Assembly (NCBI GenBank): GCA_017979445.1
Contig: CM030716.1
Span: forward strand, 11,238,474-11,302,473
Source of the DNA: Akebia trifoliata
Taxonomy: Eukaryota > Streptophyta > Magnoliopsida > Ranunculales > Lardizabalaceae
Reading direction: 5' to 3'
DNA: 64,000 nt
Every line of letters starts with the position of its first letter. Positions within the stretch are counted from its first letter, which is position 1. Both the position numbers and the translations under genes were made by a program. Positions 41,746 through 53,703 of this stretch are shown here, piece by piece. The notes beneath the pieces are model-generated. The model was not told the DNA's origin. It saw only the letters and a program-made list of their open reading frames with translations, and ran no database searches.

Positions 41746-42125
41746 GATTGTGTTGGTGCGATTGGTGGCACAAACATAAATGCTATCATCGCAAAAGATG
41801 ATTAACGTCTTATAGAGTACGTAAGGGAGGAACAACTCAAAATTTATGACTTGTTATTCGTTTAACATGTTATTTTATATTTTTGTGTTAGTTGGGAGGG
41901 ATATGCAAATGATTCTCTTGTGTTTTTCTCCATCATCAATGACCATTTTGTTTGGATTCCCACATCCACCTCCTAGTAAAAAACCTACAAAATTATTTGT
42001 AATTTGATTCACCTATAATTAATTAGTGAAGTAATTTATTTCACATTTTTTTTTAACTAGAGAAATTTTATTTGGTGGATGGGTATTTGCCACCTTATCA
42101 AGGTGTCTGTTACCATCTGACTCTT
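41746..42125 (+). pseudogene. PIF/Harbinger nuclease relic
   Basis: Plus-strand blocks in different frames: DCVGAIGGTNINAIIAKDD (family GAIDGTHI: the catalytic Asp is Gly), GWEGYANDS (family GWEGSAxDS, at about 41890), GFPHPPP (about 41953) and YLVDGYLPPYQGVCYHL (about 42068-42120). The order is as in plant Harbinger DDE nucleases. Frame breaks and loss of the Asp make it inactive. Confidence 0.82.
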
Positions 42126-42475
42126 ATATCCACACGGGCCGTTAAATGTCCTAAATATTGCAGAAAAACACAATATATATGAAAATTCATCCAAAAGCTT
42201 CTCGTAAAAATAGGAAAAATAAAAACCCATAAAAGCATGGCGAAACTTACAAAATATACATTATTAAAGAAAAGACAACTACAAACGGCGTAGGCAAATT
42301 ATCTTAACAGCTAAAATTAAAAGAACAGAAATGATGATGTGAAGACTAGAACTGACAACAATAAGAACTCGAAAACACACAACAACTGACAACAATAAGA
42401 ACTCGAAAACACACAATAATGCAATATGCGGGATCAATCTGATCAATCCAACACCTAACCTTCTAGCTTTGCAAC

Positions 42476-43576
42476 TTAAGTTTTCTTGTTGGGTTCAAAG
42501 ACGTACTTGATCAACGAGTCCTTGATTGACAGCAACTCAGGAAATTCCTTCTTCAACTTCGCTCCATCCAATTCATTGTTGCTTCGAGGGACAAGTACTA
42601 CCTTGGCCTGCTCTTCAAGCGTGAAGTTAGCCCACTTAAAGTTGGGATCAATATAACTCTTGTACATCTCTAGAATCTCATTATGACTCACAACACCAGG
42701 GTTTGTGAAGTTCCATATACCCCTCAAATTCCGTTTCGCCATTTCAACTGCAATGGGTACAAGTTCATCCACTACTGTCATGCTGTTTGGAATGTTAACC
42801 ACTTTGTCATAACGACAAATCTTCGCAATGAAGTTGTGTGGGTCGTTAAGATCGGACGAAATTGGCATACGACCTCTAAGGATACAAACATTTTCGTACT
42901 CTTTCAAAAGCTCTTCAACCTGGTTCATGCATCGATGGAAATATATACTAATAAGCACTTAAAAATTTATAAAATGTCACAACACGTAAAACTATAATTC
43001 AATCAAGGACAGTGGTTAAGTTACCATGGCTTTGGTCTTTGAATAATATGAACCAATGAAATTGGGTTTGTCTTCTTCTTTGAACCCAATGCCGGACCCT
43101 TCGGGGTGTGTAGCATCATAATTATATATGCAACCAGTAGTGAAGTTCATCAACAGCAACCCATGTTCCCTGCAAGCATCTGCTAAGTTCAATATGCCCA
43201 CAACATTTGTGCGAATTATCTCAACTTTGTGAGACTCACACCAGTCAACGTTAGGTTTGCCAGTCACACCAGCAGCACTAAAAACATGAGTAGGCTTGAC
43301 ACTCTGAATATCTGCAAAAAGAGATGACCGTTCCTCAAGTCGCCCTCTACCGTATTCATAGGGAATCCCTTGTTTCTCACATATCTTCCCAAGAAGACCC
43401 CCTATCTTTCCTGTCTTACCGTATATCAAGAACTTATAGGCTGATTTTGGAGTACAAGTGTGGCTCTTTGAAACTGGTACCACCATTCCTTTCTGACTAG
43501 GATTTTCTTTTGCATGAAAGGACACAACATTGCTTTCTTCTGTAATTAGGATGTTCTTGGGTTTATAGGTGGCCAT
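42476..43576 (-). CDS. RHM: RHM-like UDP-rhamnose synthase lacking the N-terminal dehydratase domain
   Basis: Exons 43576-43025 and 42919-42476, with a 105-bp GT/AG intron between codons; 331 residues, no stops. The first 12 residues (MATYKPKNILIT) match the start of RHM. The next ~35 residues match the RHM interdomain linker (NPSQKGMVVP). From KFLIYGKTGKIGGLLGKICE onward it matches the C-terminal epimerase/reductase domain: nucleotide-binding GxxGxxG, GVTGKPNVDWCESH, TTGCIYNYDATHPEGSG, YSKTK catalytic pair, IPNSMTVVDEL, IWNFTNPGVVSHNEILEMY. In plants this domain turns UDP-4-keto-6-deoxyglucose into UDP-rhamnose in the cytosol, and exists alone as UER1/NRS-ER. One oddity: GKTGWIGG reads GKTGKIGG. 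The extra N-terminus marks it as an RHM deletion derivative rather than a UER1 orthologue. Confidence 0.9.
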
Positions 43577-44640
43577 ATCCGAACAGCCTCTACATCAAAA
43601 TTTAGAGATTGAGCCAGATTTAAAATATTAAACAAAATAAAGTATCTCCAAGGAAAAAAATATATATATTAAACAACCCAAGATAAAGATAACAATTAAG
43701 TTATTAGAATTCTGACTCAGAAGAGTAGGTTTGAAAAAATCTTCAAACTTCAAAAAGGATTTGTAACCCAGAAGGATCAATGTCTATATATGGTTTAACT
43801 CTAAATCCACTCTGAACTTAGTTTCCCCAAAGTGAACTTGAACTCTTGAGATAAACAACAAACAGATCACATTGTAAAGAGACATTGGAAAATAGATCCA
43901 AAATCTAGAGGATGATTCAGATCTAAAAAATTAAACGAAATAAAGTATCTCTAACCCCCTACCCACCTGATAGGTGACACAGGTATTTACTGCGACTCTC
44001 ACAATTCTGACGTGGGATGTGCACATAATCGTAGATGTGTTTCCTTACAATACGAGTAAAAACCATCTACCGTTATGTACACATCTCCGCATCAGAGAAT
44101 TGTGAGATTCACAGTAAATGCTGTGTCACCCCAGCACAACTTTAAAAACAAATAAATGAATCTTAAAACTTCATTTAAACGAATCAAAACAAACCAAATA
44201 AAACTTCTAAAATCTGAATTTTAAAAGTGGATCACCTCCATTCAGACTTTAGAATTGTTACCAAACACATTAACGGAAAATACATCCGAAACAACTAGAT
44301 TTCAATGGAACGGTCAAAATCAGCAAATAAATTACACTATTTCCACCACACCAAACTAAAACAATTATAGATCTACATCAAATACAATAGCTGTTTTGAA
44401 AAATCTGAACTAAAAACACAATAACAGCCATTCTGCCACTTTGATTCTACATGGAAAGAAATTTTGAATGAAAGCGAAACTAAAATCATAGATTGTTCTC
44501 CTTTACAAACAAAATTTAAACCTTTAAAAAAAATGGAAGAGAGAAAATGCCTTATAGATCTAATCGAGATTAGGCTATCAATTGATCTTTCTCCGAGAAA
44601 AAAGGATCTGTGTTTTATGAAGCAAAGCTGATAGTGTCGA
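43577..44640 (-). other. 5' untranslated region of the RHM-like gene, probably with an intron
   Basis: An acceptor-like TGATGTAG lies 13 bp before the coding ATG. Possible leader sequence lies at about 44520-44615, downstream of the TATA box. A leader intron would fill about 43600-44520, which has no open frame and the T/A richness of plant introns. The exact donor is not decided by the sequence. Confidence 0.45.
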
Positions 44641-44652
44641 CTTTATATATAG
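44641..44652 (-). promoter_or_regulatory. TATA box of the RHM-like gene
   Basis: CTATATATAAAG on the minus strand, the best TATA match upstream of the gene. A start about 30 bp downstream would put the transcript start near 44610. Confidence 0.6.
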
Positions 44653-44890
44653 TTTCTTTGATTATTAATTTTTTTACAGTTGAAATTTAATTTTGAATTT
44701 TAGAGTTAGGTGAAAGTTTTTTTGTTGTCCATTATCAAAACCTCTGTTTAAGTTTAAAATAATTTTTATTTTATTTTTTTTTAAGAGGACTGCAGTGTTG
44801 GATTGTTAACGTGATAATCCATTTGAGAAAAACGACCCTTACTAAGACATAAAATCATACTACGTTAATTGAGTAAAACGTTTCCTTACG

Positions 44891-44997
44891 TTAAATCACC
44901 CATTTTGCATGCAAGGGAGAGGTAGGTAAGATATATGGACGAGAAACGATCAAATAATCATGTGAAATGCTTAAATCACCCATTTTGCATGCAAGGG
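44891..44997. repeat. Direct repeat in the upstream region
   Basis: TTAAATCACCCATTTTGCAT plus GCAAGGG occurs at 44891-44917 and 44971-44997, an 80-bp offset. It contains the palindrome TGCATGCA, a match to the RY element known from seed-gene promoters. Function here is inferred only. Confidence 0.7.
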
Positions 44998-45000
44998 TGA

Positions 45001-45247
45001 CACGTGTTAGATAACAGAGGTGAGAAATTAATAGAAAGGACATGTGAAATGCTGTGATACGGTCTTCTTTTATGGATTATGTCATATTGGGTAAAATAAT
45101 CATGCATTTTGGGTAAAACAAGTACAGAACCCATGCGTGACCATAGATTTGCCGACCAGATCGACAACGACAGATGCAAATTGGTGAGAGATCTTCAGTG
45201 AAGCACCACGTGTTATCTTCAGTGACCACGTGTTATGTGGTCACGTG
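45001..45247 (-). promoter_or_regulatory. Cluster of four G-boxes upstream of the RHM-like gene
   Basis: CACGTG at 45001-45006, 45207-45212, 45227-45232 and 45242-45247, each followed by TGTTA or similar. G-boxes bind bZIP and bHLH factors. They lie 390-640 bp upstream of the predicted transcript start. A further CACGTGTTAGATAA block near 46668 belongs to a related sequence. Confidence 0.65.
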
Positions 45248-45299
45248 TTATCTTATCATTACTGATTGATGTACCTAAATTATTGGTCATTGCTGATCT

Positions 45300-46014
45300 G
45301 TAACAAAAAAAAAATCTAGGGTATTTTAAAAACATCCCCTTGTTAAATTGGTGATATTGTTAGACTTACCCCTTGTAAAATATAATATTAGATTTACCCC
45401 CCTTGACTTTAAGTCTAGGTTGCTTTTTTTCTTTACCATTTAACTCTTAAATTTTAATTTTCTCCAAATTTTGATAGAGTAATTTGAGTATTTAAGGAGT
45501 ATTTTGAAAAAAAAATCAAAATCAAAATTTCACTTATAAATCATTACCTGCAGTCAGTGGGTAAATATAATCTTGTATTTTACGAGAGGGTAAACCTAAT
45601 ATCACTAATTTAATAGGTGGTGTTTCTAAAATACCTCGTTAACAATGAAAATTGTATCTAACAAATGGGAATTTGCATGTGTCTATATTCTACCTGTGTA
45701 TGATTAGACACGTATTCAATGCATAAACTAAGATCAAAGTATAGACCAAATAGTGCACTATACCTAGGAAATTTATATTTTTTTCTCTCCTCTCAAGATA
45801 TTAAGAAGTTATTATAATTTTAAATGAAATATTTTATATGGCAGTAGGTCATGTTGGGAAATAAAATCAAATATAATAAATATAAAAGGAAATTAGTTGA
45901 ATCTCTTTATATTCACATTTCTTTTTTTTTCTTTTCTAGATAAGTCCATTTTTAATGAGATAAATAATTTGGTGATATAGACCTAAATTCACATCTCTAT
46001 TATTTTATCATCAC

Positions 46015-46047
<33 letters not shown>

Positions 46048-46733
46048 AATAAAAAAGATGGAGTAAGGGGCAACCCCAAGTGGTTGGCCTAAATGCAAGC
46101 CGAAGCCTCAATAAGTTCACGACCTAAATGTTCTGAACAAACTGAACCTCGTGGTTATTATCGGGGTGAAGTTAAACTCCCCGAACACATTATTTTGGAT
46201 GATATAATGGGTGGGTTCAAGGTAAGATCAACATTCCTAATAAGAAAGGTCAATTAACAAATGAAGATGCACATTACATGATAAGAATAGATCTTAGTAG
46301 AAAAGGAAAGAGCATCTTTGAATTATTTTTTTCCTATATATTCATCGTAAAGATAGAAGAGCTTGAAGATAATTGATTTTCAATATATAAAAAATTAGGT
46401 GAGTTTGTTTCAATAACTAATTTTTATTAATTTTTAAAAGAAGACTTCCGTCAAGGACACATCTATCAATTTGAAAACATAATAGATATCTTAAATATTC
46501 ATAAAAATATGAAGGAATACGGAGGGAATGTACGTATGTCAAAAACACATACCTAAACTTTTTTTTAATAATATATTACTATTATTAATAATAATAAAGA
46601 GGGAGAGGTAGGTAAGAAGAATTACGAAACAAGATAAAAACAATCAATCTGAGCATTCGATGCATGACACGTGTTAGATAATCAAGGTGGGAAAGTACCA
46701 GAACGTTATATCTTAAGGAGTCTTTCTATAGTC
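45300..46733. other. Intergenic DNA with an ATT microsatellite
   Basis: A run of about ten TTA/ATT units sits at 46016-46047. 46595-46690 resembles 44910-45030 (GGGAGAGGTAGGTAAGA, then GACACGTGTTAGATAA, GGTGGGAAA), suggesting an old local duplication of the upstream region. No gene seen. Confidence 0.6.
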
Positions 46734-46886
46734 TAAACTGATTTCCTTTGATACTGTGATCCACACTGTGCTGACGTGACAGTGTGGAAAGAGCCTTATT
46801 AGTTTTTTTTTTTTTTTTCCCTCCAAAATAAACCTATGGTTCACTGACACAAACACCTTAGCGCAGTGTCAAAGGAAGTCAGTTTA
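46734..46886. repeat. 153-bp inverted-repeat element (MITE-like)
   Basis: The ends TAAACTGATTTCCTTTGATA and CGCAGTGTCAAAGGAAGTCAGTTTA are inverted repeats of 25 bp with about three mismatches. No clear target duplication, so the superfamily is open. Confidence 0.7.
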
Positions 46887-48070
46887 ATATTTTCCTATCT
46901 GAAAAATGTTATTAATTAGTTAGGAAAGTTAACGGACTTCAGGAGTAGTAATAGTTTGTGTTGGGACACAAGATTTATGTGGTAGGTGTAAGATACATAA
47001 ATGTGATCCCACGAATGGACACGGGTGGGCCCACAAGGATGAATGATATCTGTATCCTAGTGATCGAGTGGAACATTCATATGGGGAACTTTGTGAATTG
47101 ACACACAAAAGATCAATTTTGTCGGTGACGTAAATCCTTTGATTATAGATAGCATTGTCTTGAGTTAGTCATCTTGATCTTAAATGATTATTTAGAATCA
47201 TAAATCTAAAATAAAATAACTAAAAGAAAGAGAAAAAAATTTATGTAGTTTGAAAATTTTCCTACATCCATAAAGGAAGATTATTTCTTTGTTTTTCTAT
47301 ATGTATGACTTACGAAAGTCCACAATTTATAAAAGGAGAGAGACATGATATTGTTGGAAATATGTGTAGAATCTAGAAGAAATTCGATGAAAAAGGAATA
47401 AAGAATTTCTCGTTCGATTCAGATTCAATCTCTTTTAAACAAATATTCTTCCTTATTGGTTAGAATAATAATACACAAAGGGTCAAATAACCAGTCTATA
47501 AAAAAAATAGAGAACTCTACATTACAGTTAATAACTCGGATTATACACGACCCAATTTAATCTAGAGTACTCATAAATAATTAGGAACTAAAGATGTCAA
47601 GTACTTAAGCTTAGAAAAAAAAAGAGCACAAAAAATTTCGGTGAAAAAAATCTGATTTCTAGTTGTCTTTTTATAATCATTTCTGCGTTTGTTAATCAAG
47701 AGTCATGATTCAATATCTTTTAGTTTAAGAGCCGTTAGATCATGCTGATATCAGATCTAACGATCCAAATTGCACCCTGTCGAAGGTATCCCACATTCTT
47801 ACTTGTGAGCAATGTGGGACTAAACTTTATACACAAAATTCCTTAAATTTACAACTTAAAAAAAACCGAAAAACAAATCTCCAATATTTCAAAATATAAA
47901 TAATATTTGAAAAAATAAATATATATTATTTAAAACATATACCACTTAAGTAGTTTCCTATGTATCCAAATAAGGATCAAGCTTTGATAGTTCTTACAAC
48001 TAAATAACAATTAAAAAATTACATCAGATGATAAAAATTGGCATCATCATAAATACTAGTATATAGATTG
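46887..48070. other. Unassigned AT-rich intergenic DNA
   Basis: No gene found. 47788-47820 contains a palindrome TCCCACATTCTTAC...AATGTGGGA, a phrase common in plant LTRs and their solo remnants, so part of this stretch is probably old retrotransposon LTR. Confidence 0.4.
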
Positions 48071-48075
48071 AGATG

Positions 48076-50867
48076 TGTGGCACCCCTGAAATACTAACAC
48101 AAGGCCCCATGTCAAATTTCGAGGTATTAGGTGGCACTTTGAAATTTCGACATGGTTTCCTCTGTTTATGTCAGCATTCTAAAGCACTCAAACTGCTTCA
48201 CCTGATAGACCATACACATAATATCCTACATACATATACAAAAATAAAATAATAGGGGAAGCCTATATACATTTAATAACGTAAGGTAGATCAGAGTATG
48301 GAAGAAATAAATAATATATTGGATTCTATTGAAACTCTTCACTCTAACAAAAGTCCTAATGCTCAACTCAAAATCTATAATACCACATTGATGAACTGAC
48401 ACTACTAGTGGGTATAACCCCAGTAATTACCAGGTAGTGAGCTCTGATCGTTTATTTGACCAACTAGATGATCCTCACTTGTTAACGTTACTTTATACCT
48501 GCCTTGTCAAGTATAAAACCTAAAACTAAAAAAATGATAAGGAAAGAGTGAGTAACAATGATTACCCAGTAGAGAAGCAAATAATACTTGCCAATAACTT
48601 CATCCTAACATGAGCGAGTAAGCATTTTGAATCATTTCAATACATGCAAAATTTTACATAATGAACTACGATTAATTGGTACATATAGCTAGGGATGAGT
48701 AATTAAACAGTTAAAATTTCACATTACATCAATCAACAATACTTACTATAACATTTTCTTTTTACACGAATCTAATTGATAAAATTGAAATAGTAAACAT
48801 ACTTTTCATTTTATAATCAAAAATAAGGTAACAAATATATAATACGCAATGGTGATGGAATAGTGGAATTAGATAGTTGGGATTCTACGATTAGATCATT
48901 CCTATTTGGGACATGATGTTCCAATAAGAAAGTATTAGTTCTTGATTTTGTAGCTGGTCGATGCATTATCATACTTGCGGGATCATTTATCTGGCTCAAG
49001 CTAGGCATTTGACATGATCGTAAGCAATGAGTCTCTTTTCAATGTGTCAGAACGTTTGACTAGTATAGATTATTAGTGATCACTAACTAATCACCTTCAT
49101 CTATGCCTATCAGATGTGCATGTGATTTCCATTATAGAACCTCATCCATGTACGACCACCTTTACATTACAAGTTCACTAGTAAAGATAGAAATGATAGT
49201 ATATCACTACGAATGATATGACAGACTATCCCTTCAAGTATTCATAAATTAAATAACAGTACACAATGCATAATCTTAAATAAACATGCAAGTCACCTTA
49301 TGACAATAAAAAATAAATTAACTGTAAATATTCGTTCATCAACCTACACATAATATCACAACGTAAAATGTAGACATTACCCCTCGAGTGTGATTACGAT
49401 ATTTTACTGTTTCATCATTTTTTCTTTTTTTCCTAGTATTTTCAATTTTGATATTTTCAAACACAAAATTAATTTCCCGATATTCATCAATTTAACATGA
49501 GTTCATTGAATATTAAATCATTTTTTTCAAACTTTAAAATTCATCTATATCATTTAAATTGAAAAATTATAAAATTTGTATCAAAACGAGGTCCGAGCAT
49601 TGCATAAGACCAAATTGATGTAAATAATCTAGTGAAATATTACACCCACGTACAATTTATCATAAAACACAATTAAACACATCAAACATAAAGATCATGC
49701 GCGTGAATTTGAAATAGCGAAAAAAAATTTACATTTTATAAATATATTACAAATTTTCATTAAAAATCTTAAATGCAATTTTCACTATCTAGGATTATCA
49801 ATAAGCACATATCAATCTTTGGGTGTTAGAATAGAAGAACATGTGCGAAAATTGAGAAAATTTAGAACTTGATATGAATAAGTTTTTAATCAATCCCGGT
49901 GATTCCGAAGATCTCGATGTCATTATATTTTTTCCTTTTTATGGTGAATTACAGTTTGAGCTCGAAGTAAATGAAATCTGAGGTTAAACGGTCAAAACCC
50001 TCGTACATCCTACAGCTAATTTTCAATGAAATATGGAAAAAGAGAAGAAAATAAAAAAATAAAAAGAAATGGACGAGATTTATAGAGTTCGACGTCACAG
50101 ATGTTTTTTCATTCTTCGCCAAATGTAGACGGAGATCTGATCACGATGGATCTCGAGTTTAAAGTTGGTAAATATCAACATTTTCTTTTTGAAAATCTTC
50201 AACTGGTTTTGGATGGTTTTAGGTGACAAGGAATATTAAATTTCGTTTAGAAATTCCTTATATAAGTTAGTGGGACAAAATTGATATTTTGAAGTTCTTT
50301 CGTTTAACGATAACTCGACTTTTCGGACTCTGAAATTGACAAATGAATACTCAATTCTCTATAATTTTTTTCTATAGATCTAATGACGCAATTGAAATCT
50401 ACAAATTCCTGTTCTAATAAAAATTCACCTTTTCAAATAAAAATTCACCTTTTCAGTCCAATCCGACCCGAAAATCGAAGTTATTTTCGTTTTAGCTGAT
50501 AATTTGACTTTCAAGATTTCAAAAATGATGAGTAAATACTTTTATTTTTATAATTTTTCATTGCAAATGCAATGGTGTCATCGAATTTTAAAAATTATTT
50601 CGTTAGAAAAAATTTATTTTTTTAGCCTGGTCCGACTCGAAAATCGAGAATTTTACAACTTTTCTGTTCAAATTCATATTTTAAGTGTACTTATAAGCTA
50701 AAATATGTTTTCTAACAATTTTGAATCCAATGGTGAGGTCAGATTTCATTAAAAATATCGAGAAAAAAAATCCTAAAGTTTTACAATAAATCTCATTTTT
50801 AGAATTTTCTCAAAATTCTATTATTTATTTTTTCTCGAGATATAAATAAAAAAGTTGGGGTATTATA
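48076..50867 (-). repeat. Degenerate ~2.8-kb solo LTR
   Basis: On the minus strand it starts TATAATACCCCAAC (expected TGTAATACCCC) and ends GGGGTGCCACA. Flanking pentamers are AGATG and AGAGG, one mismatch apart, consistent with an old target duplication. 49140-49990 matches 63010-64000, so the family has at least two copies here. No protein coding inside. Assignment to Ty3/gypsy is by LTR style only. Confidence 0.65.
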
Positions 50868-51379
50868 AGAGGTATCTTTTAGATTTGAATATTCACTTAG
50901 TATAAATAATTAGAGCTTTATCAATGTGTTGTGGTGAACTTGTCATAAACCAAGGACCTTTAGAGATGAGTTGGATTCTTCACATGTACTTTTCTCCATG
51001 ATGTTGAGTGTTTTATCTACTTTGCCATTAATGGTCATATGTTATATCTTATTTTCATGAGTGATTTTAGAAATAGTATAGTTTTCATAGAAAACGATAT
51101 GATTACCTTACTCATATAGGTAAATTCACTTGGAGTGATTCTGTAAGTCACTATTTGAAATTTTAGAACTTATTAAGGATTTGTATCCATCATTTATCTT
51201 TGCAGAAACCAATACTAGATATTGAAAATGGGGTGAAATTAATTCTAATGTCATGCTAAACTACTCATTTGACTTGTTTATACCCATTAAATTTTGTCTA
51301 TCTTTTTCAAGAAAAATATTGGATTCCCATCAAAAGTGATTGATTTATTTTATAGTCCTTAGCCTCATTCATTTTGAAG

Positions 51380-51605
51380 TTTTAGATATCATATCTCTTG
51401 GAAGTCTTTTTGTTAAAGGATCCACTAAATTCTTACATAATTCCACATAATCGACTGTAATTACTCCACTTTTGAGTAATTGTCTCACAAAATTGTGTTT
51501 AAGGCTTATGTGCCTTGATTTTTTCCATTGTATGTTTTGATATTGACTTTATACAATGTTGCCTGACTTACACAATTAATCATTATAACTAAAGTGAGCT
51601 TTTTT
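51380..51605 (-). pseudogene. Ty1/copia RNase H C-terminus relic
   Basis: On the minus strand, KSRHISLKHNFVRQLLKSG, VITVDYVELCKNLVDPLTKRLPRDM: the end of copia pol (family: SKHIDxKxHFVR...DxLTKxLPR). The rest of the element is not recognisable, though 50880-51380 may be its 3' region. Confidence 0.85.
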
Positions 51606-52815
51606 ATAATAGAATTATTTCTCTTCCTTATCTCAGATCTAAATTGGGGAACAGTGATGAGTTCTTAGTTGATCTCGTCCCCATTATAACGAGAAGGATC
51701 TATGATCCAATATTACAATATAGCAAGGTGATTGATTCTTGATTTGGTTTTGGTGTTCTTGAGTATTCTTGACGGATTGCAATAAGATAAAAAGAACTTG
51801 GGAAAATATTGCAAGGAGAAAAATGCAAAGAAATTAAACAATTCTATTAAAGAAACTAAGAAATTTATAGATTTGAAGCTTCATAAATGAAGTTTTCTCT
51901 CATTATGAGAGAAAACCCCGTTCTTGCTATTCCATCAATTCCTTGTTTCTCTCTCCAATCAAAAACTCCAAATCTTCTAATTTTGTCTATCCTTCCCATC
52001 TGTCCTTTTAAAATTCTATTCTATTTAAAGAAAGAGAAGATTCTTAGAAATTGCTACTAACTCCCACAATTCTTCTTTACAATTATTAAAAAATATCCCA
52101 TTCACTTACAAAATACAACTATAAAACACCCCTTTTTAACTACAATTATTCCCAACAAAATATCTCAAATACAATTACAATTAGAAAATACCCCCTATTA
52201 AAAAATATCCCTTTTTACTTACAATTAGAAAATATATTAGAAATTTGATGAAAAACTTGTTTTTATTTTTTATTTTATATTTTATAAATCAATAGATAAA
52301 ATCGATTCAAACTATTTGTGTGACTTTCCATGAGATTAATTTGAGACTTTGATGTTGAAAACGAATATCAATGACTAATTTGTATGTTTAGGTATGAGTT
52401 TTTATAGAAAAACAATTTTCATGTGGGTTTTGTAAAGTTTTGTGATTTGGGTGTTTAGATATGGGTTTTATAAAAAATAAAAGATTTATTTTTATATTCT
52501 ACCTTTTAACCTGATCTAAACCATGAAAATTCTTGTGATTTGTATTTTTTATAAAGAATGTGAAGGTTCTATGATTTGTTATAAAAAAAAAAAAATCAAT
52601 TTGAAACTACTTTCAAATTAAATGATTTCAAACTATCCAAATTTCTAAATGGTTCACGGATTTCCTCTAGTTTATAGTTTTTAAACTATATCTAAAGATG
52701 TATGGAATAGAGTATCACTTTGAGGACTAGGTCTTCAATTTTCATTTAACTTAGCAACAAAGCATTTACATATTGGCCCAAAGTCCCCCACATTATTTAA
52801 ATTGAAGATGGTTTC
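51606..52815. other. Unassigned AT-rich DNA before the plus-strand Tat element
   Basis: No open frame of note. The stretch 52100-52260 repeats the phrase AAAATATCCC/AAAATACCCC several times. Confidence 0.5.
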
Positions 52816-53636
52816 TGTAGGCACCAAAATTTTGAGGAGGCCTTTACAAATTTTATAAATAAAAATTCCTAAATTTATTAATGGGCCTCCTATCCAAATT
52901 GAGTCCATTAATTGGGAACATACTTCCTACAAGCTTGGATTTTGAACTTTCACAGATAAAGTCCATGACCTAAACAAAATCAAGTGATCCACATATTAAG
53001 TATTGGGCCCTATACCCAAATAAATAAGTTTGGCTTAATAATGATACATAAATTCTTAAAATGGGATTGGAACAAATTTAACTTCTTAAATAAATCAATT
53101 AAACATCTTTAAGTTGGGGTATAATTAGAAAGTTAAATTATTTTAAGTTTATAAATGCAAGAGCCTCTCTCATTGAGAGGGAATCTGGATCACTTTCTCT
53201 CAGAAGACAGAAGCTCTCCCGCTAGAGAAGAAAAAGCTCTTAAGCCTTCCTCCAGAAACAAAGTAAGGTTTCCAGAGATCCAAACTCCGACTAAAGAGAA
53301 GATCAAGCATAAAGCCCTTCTCCGGAAGTCAAGAAAACATTCTTAACCGATAAAGCGCGAAACTCGAAGAGAAAAAGATCTATAGAAGCCTCTACAAAAG
53401 ATCAAGCACAAAGTAAAGACATCGTCAAAACATCATTCTCAGTCGATAAAGAGCGAAGCCTGAAGAGAAGAAAAGCTACATACATCATCTTTATCTATTT
53501 TGTATTTGACTGTTAATCAGAGGAAACATTAAGATCTATATCTCTTTTTCATCAAAAATCAATAAAATCATTTGCGATCATATTTCATGGATTTCGAGGT
53601 AGATCTGTTGAAATTTACTATCAACAAATTTCTGGC
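52816..53636 (+). repeat. 5' LTR of the plus-strand Tat element (probable)
   Basis: Starts TGTAGGCACCAAAATTTTGA and ends ACTATCAACA, 7 bp before the primer-binding site. With no second copy in the window the start is inferred from the terminal TG and the TGTAG-type beginning usual in this lineage. A short AGAAGAGCGAAGC-type repeat lies around 53350-53470. Confidence 0.65.
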
Positions 53637-53642
53637 ACGTCC

Positions 53643-53661
53643 GGTGGGACCATATCAACCT
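53643..53661 (+). promoter_or_regulatory. Primer-binding site of the plus-strand Tat element
   Basis: TGGCACGTCCGGTGGGACC directly follows the LTR end and an AATTTC spacer, in the form usual for Tat-type elements (TGGCACGCCCGGTGGGAC). Confidence 0.8.
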
Positions 53662-53703
53662 CTCATCTTTCAGTCAACTACAAGAACATCAATTAAAGCA
53701 TCG

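Noticed and set aside
42683..42997. Plus-strand frame over the RHM-like gene
   Set aside because: It is the antisense shadow of the second exon and intron.
47788..47820. Possible terminator or hairpin
   Set aside because: The TCCCACATT...AATGTGGGA palindrome is a familiar piece of plant LTRs, and no transcript is nearby.
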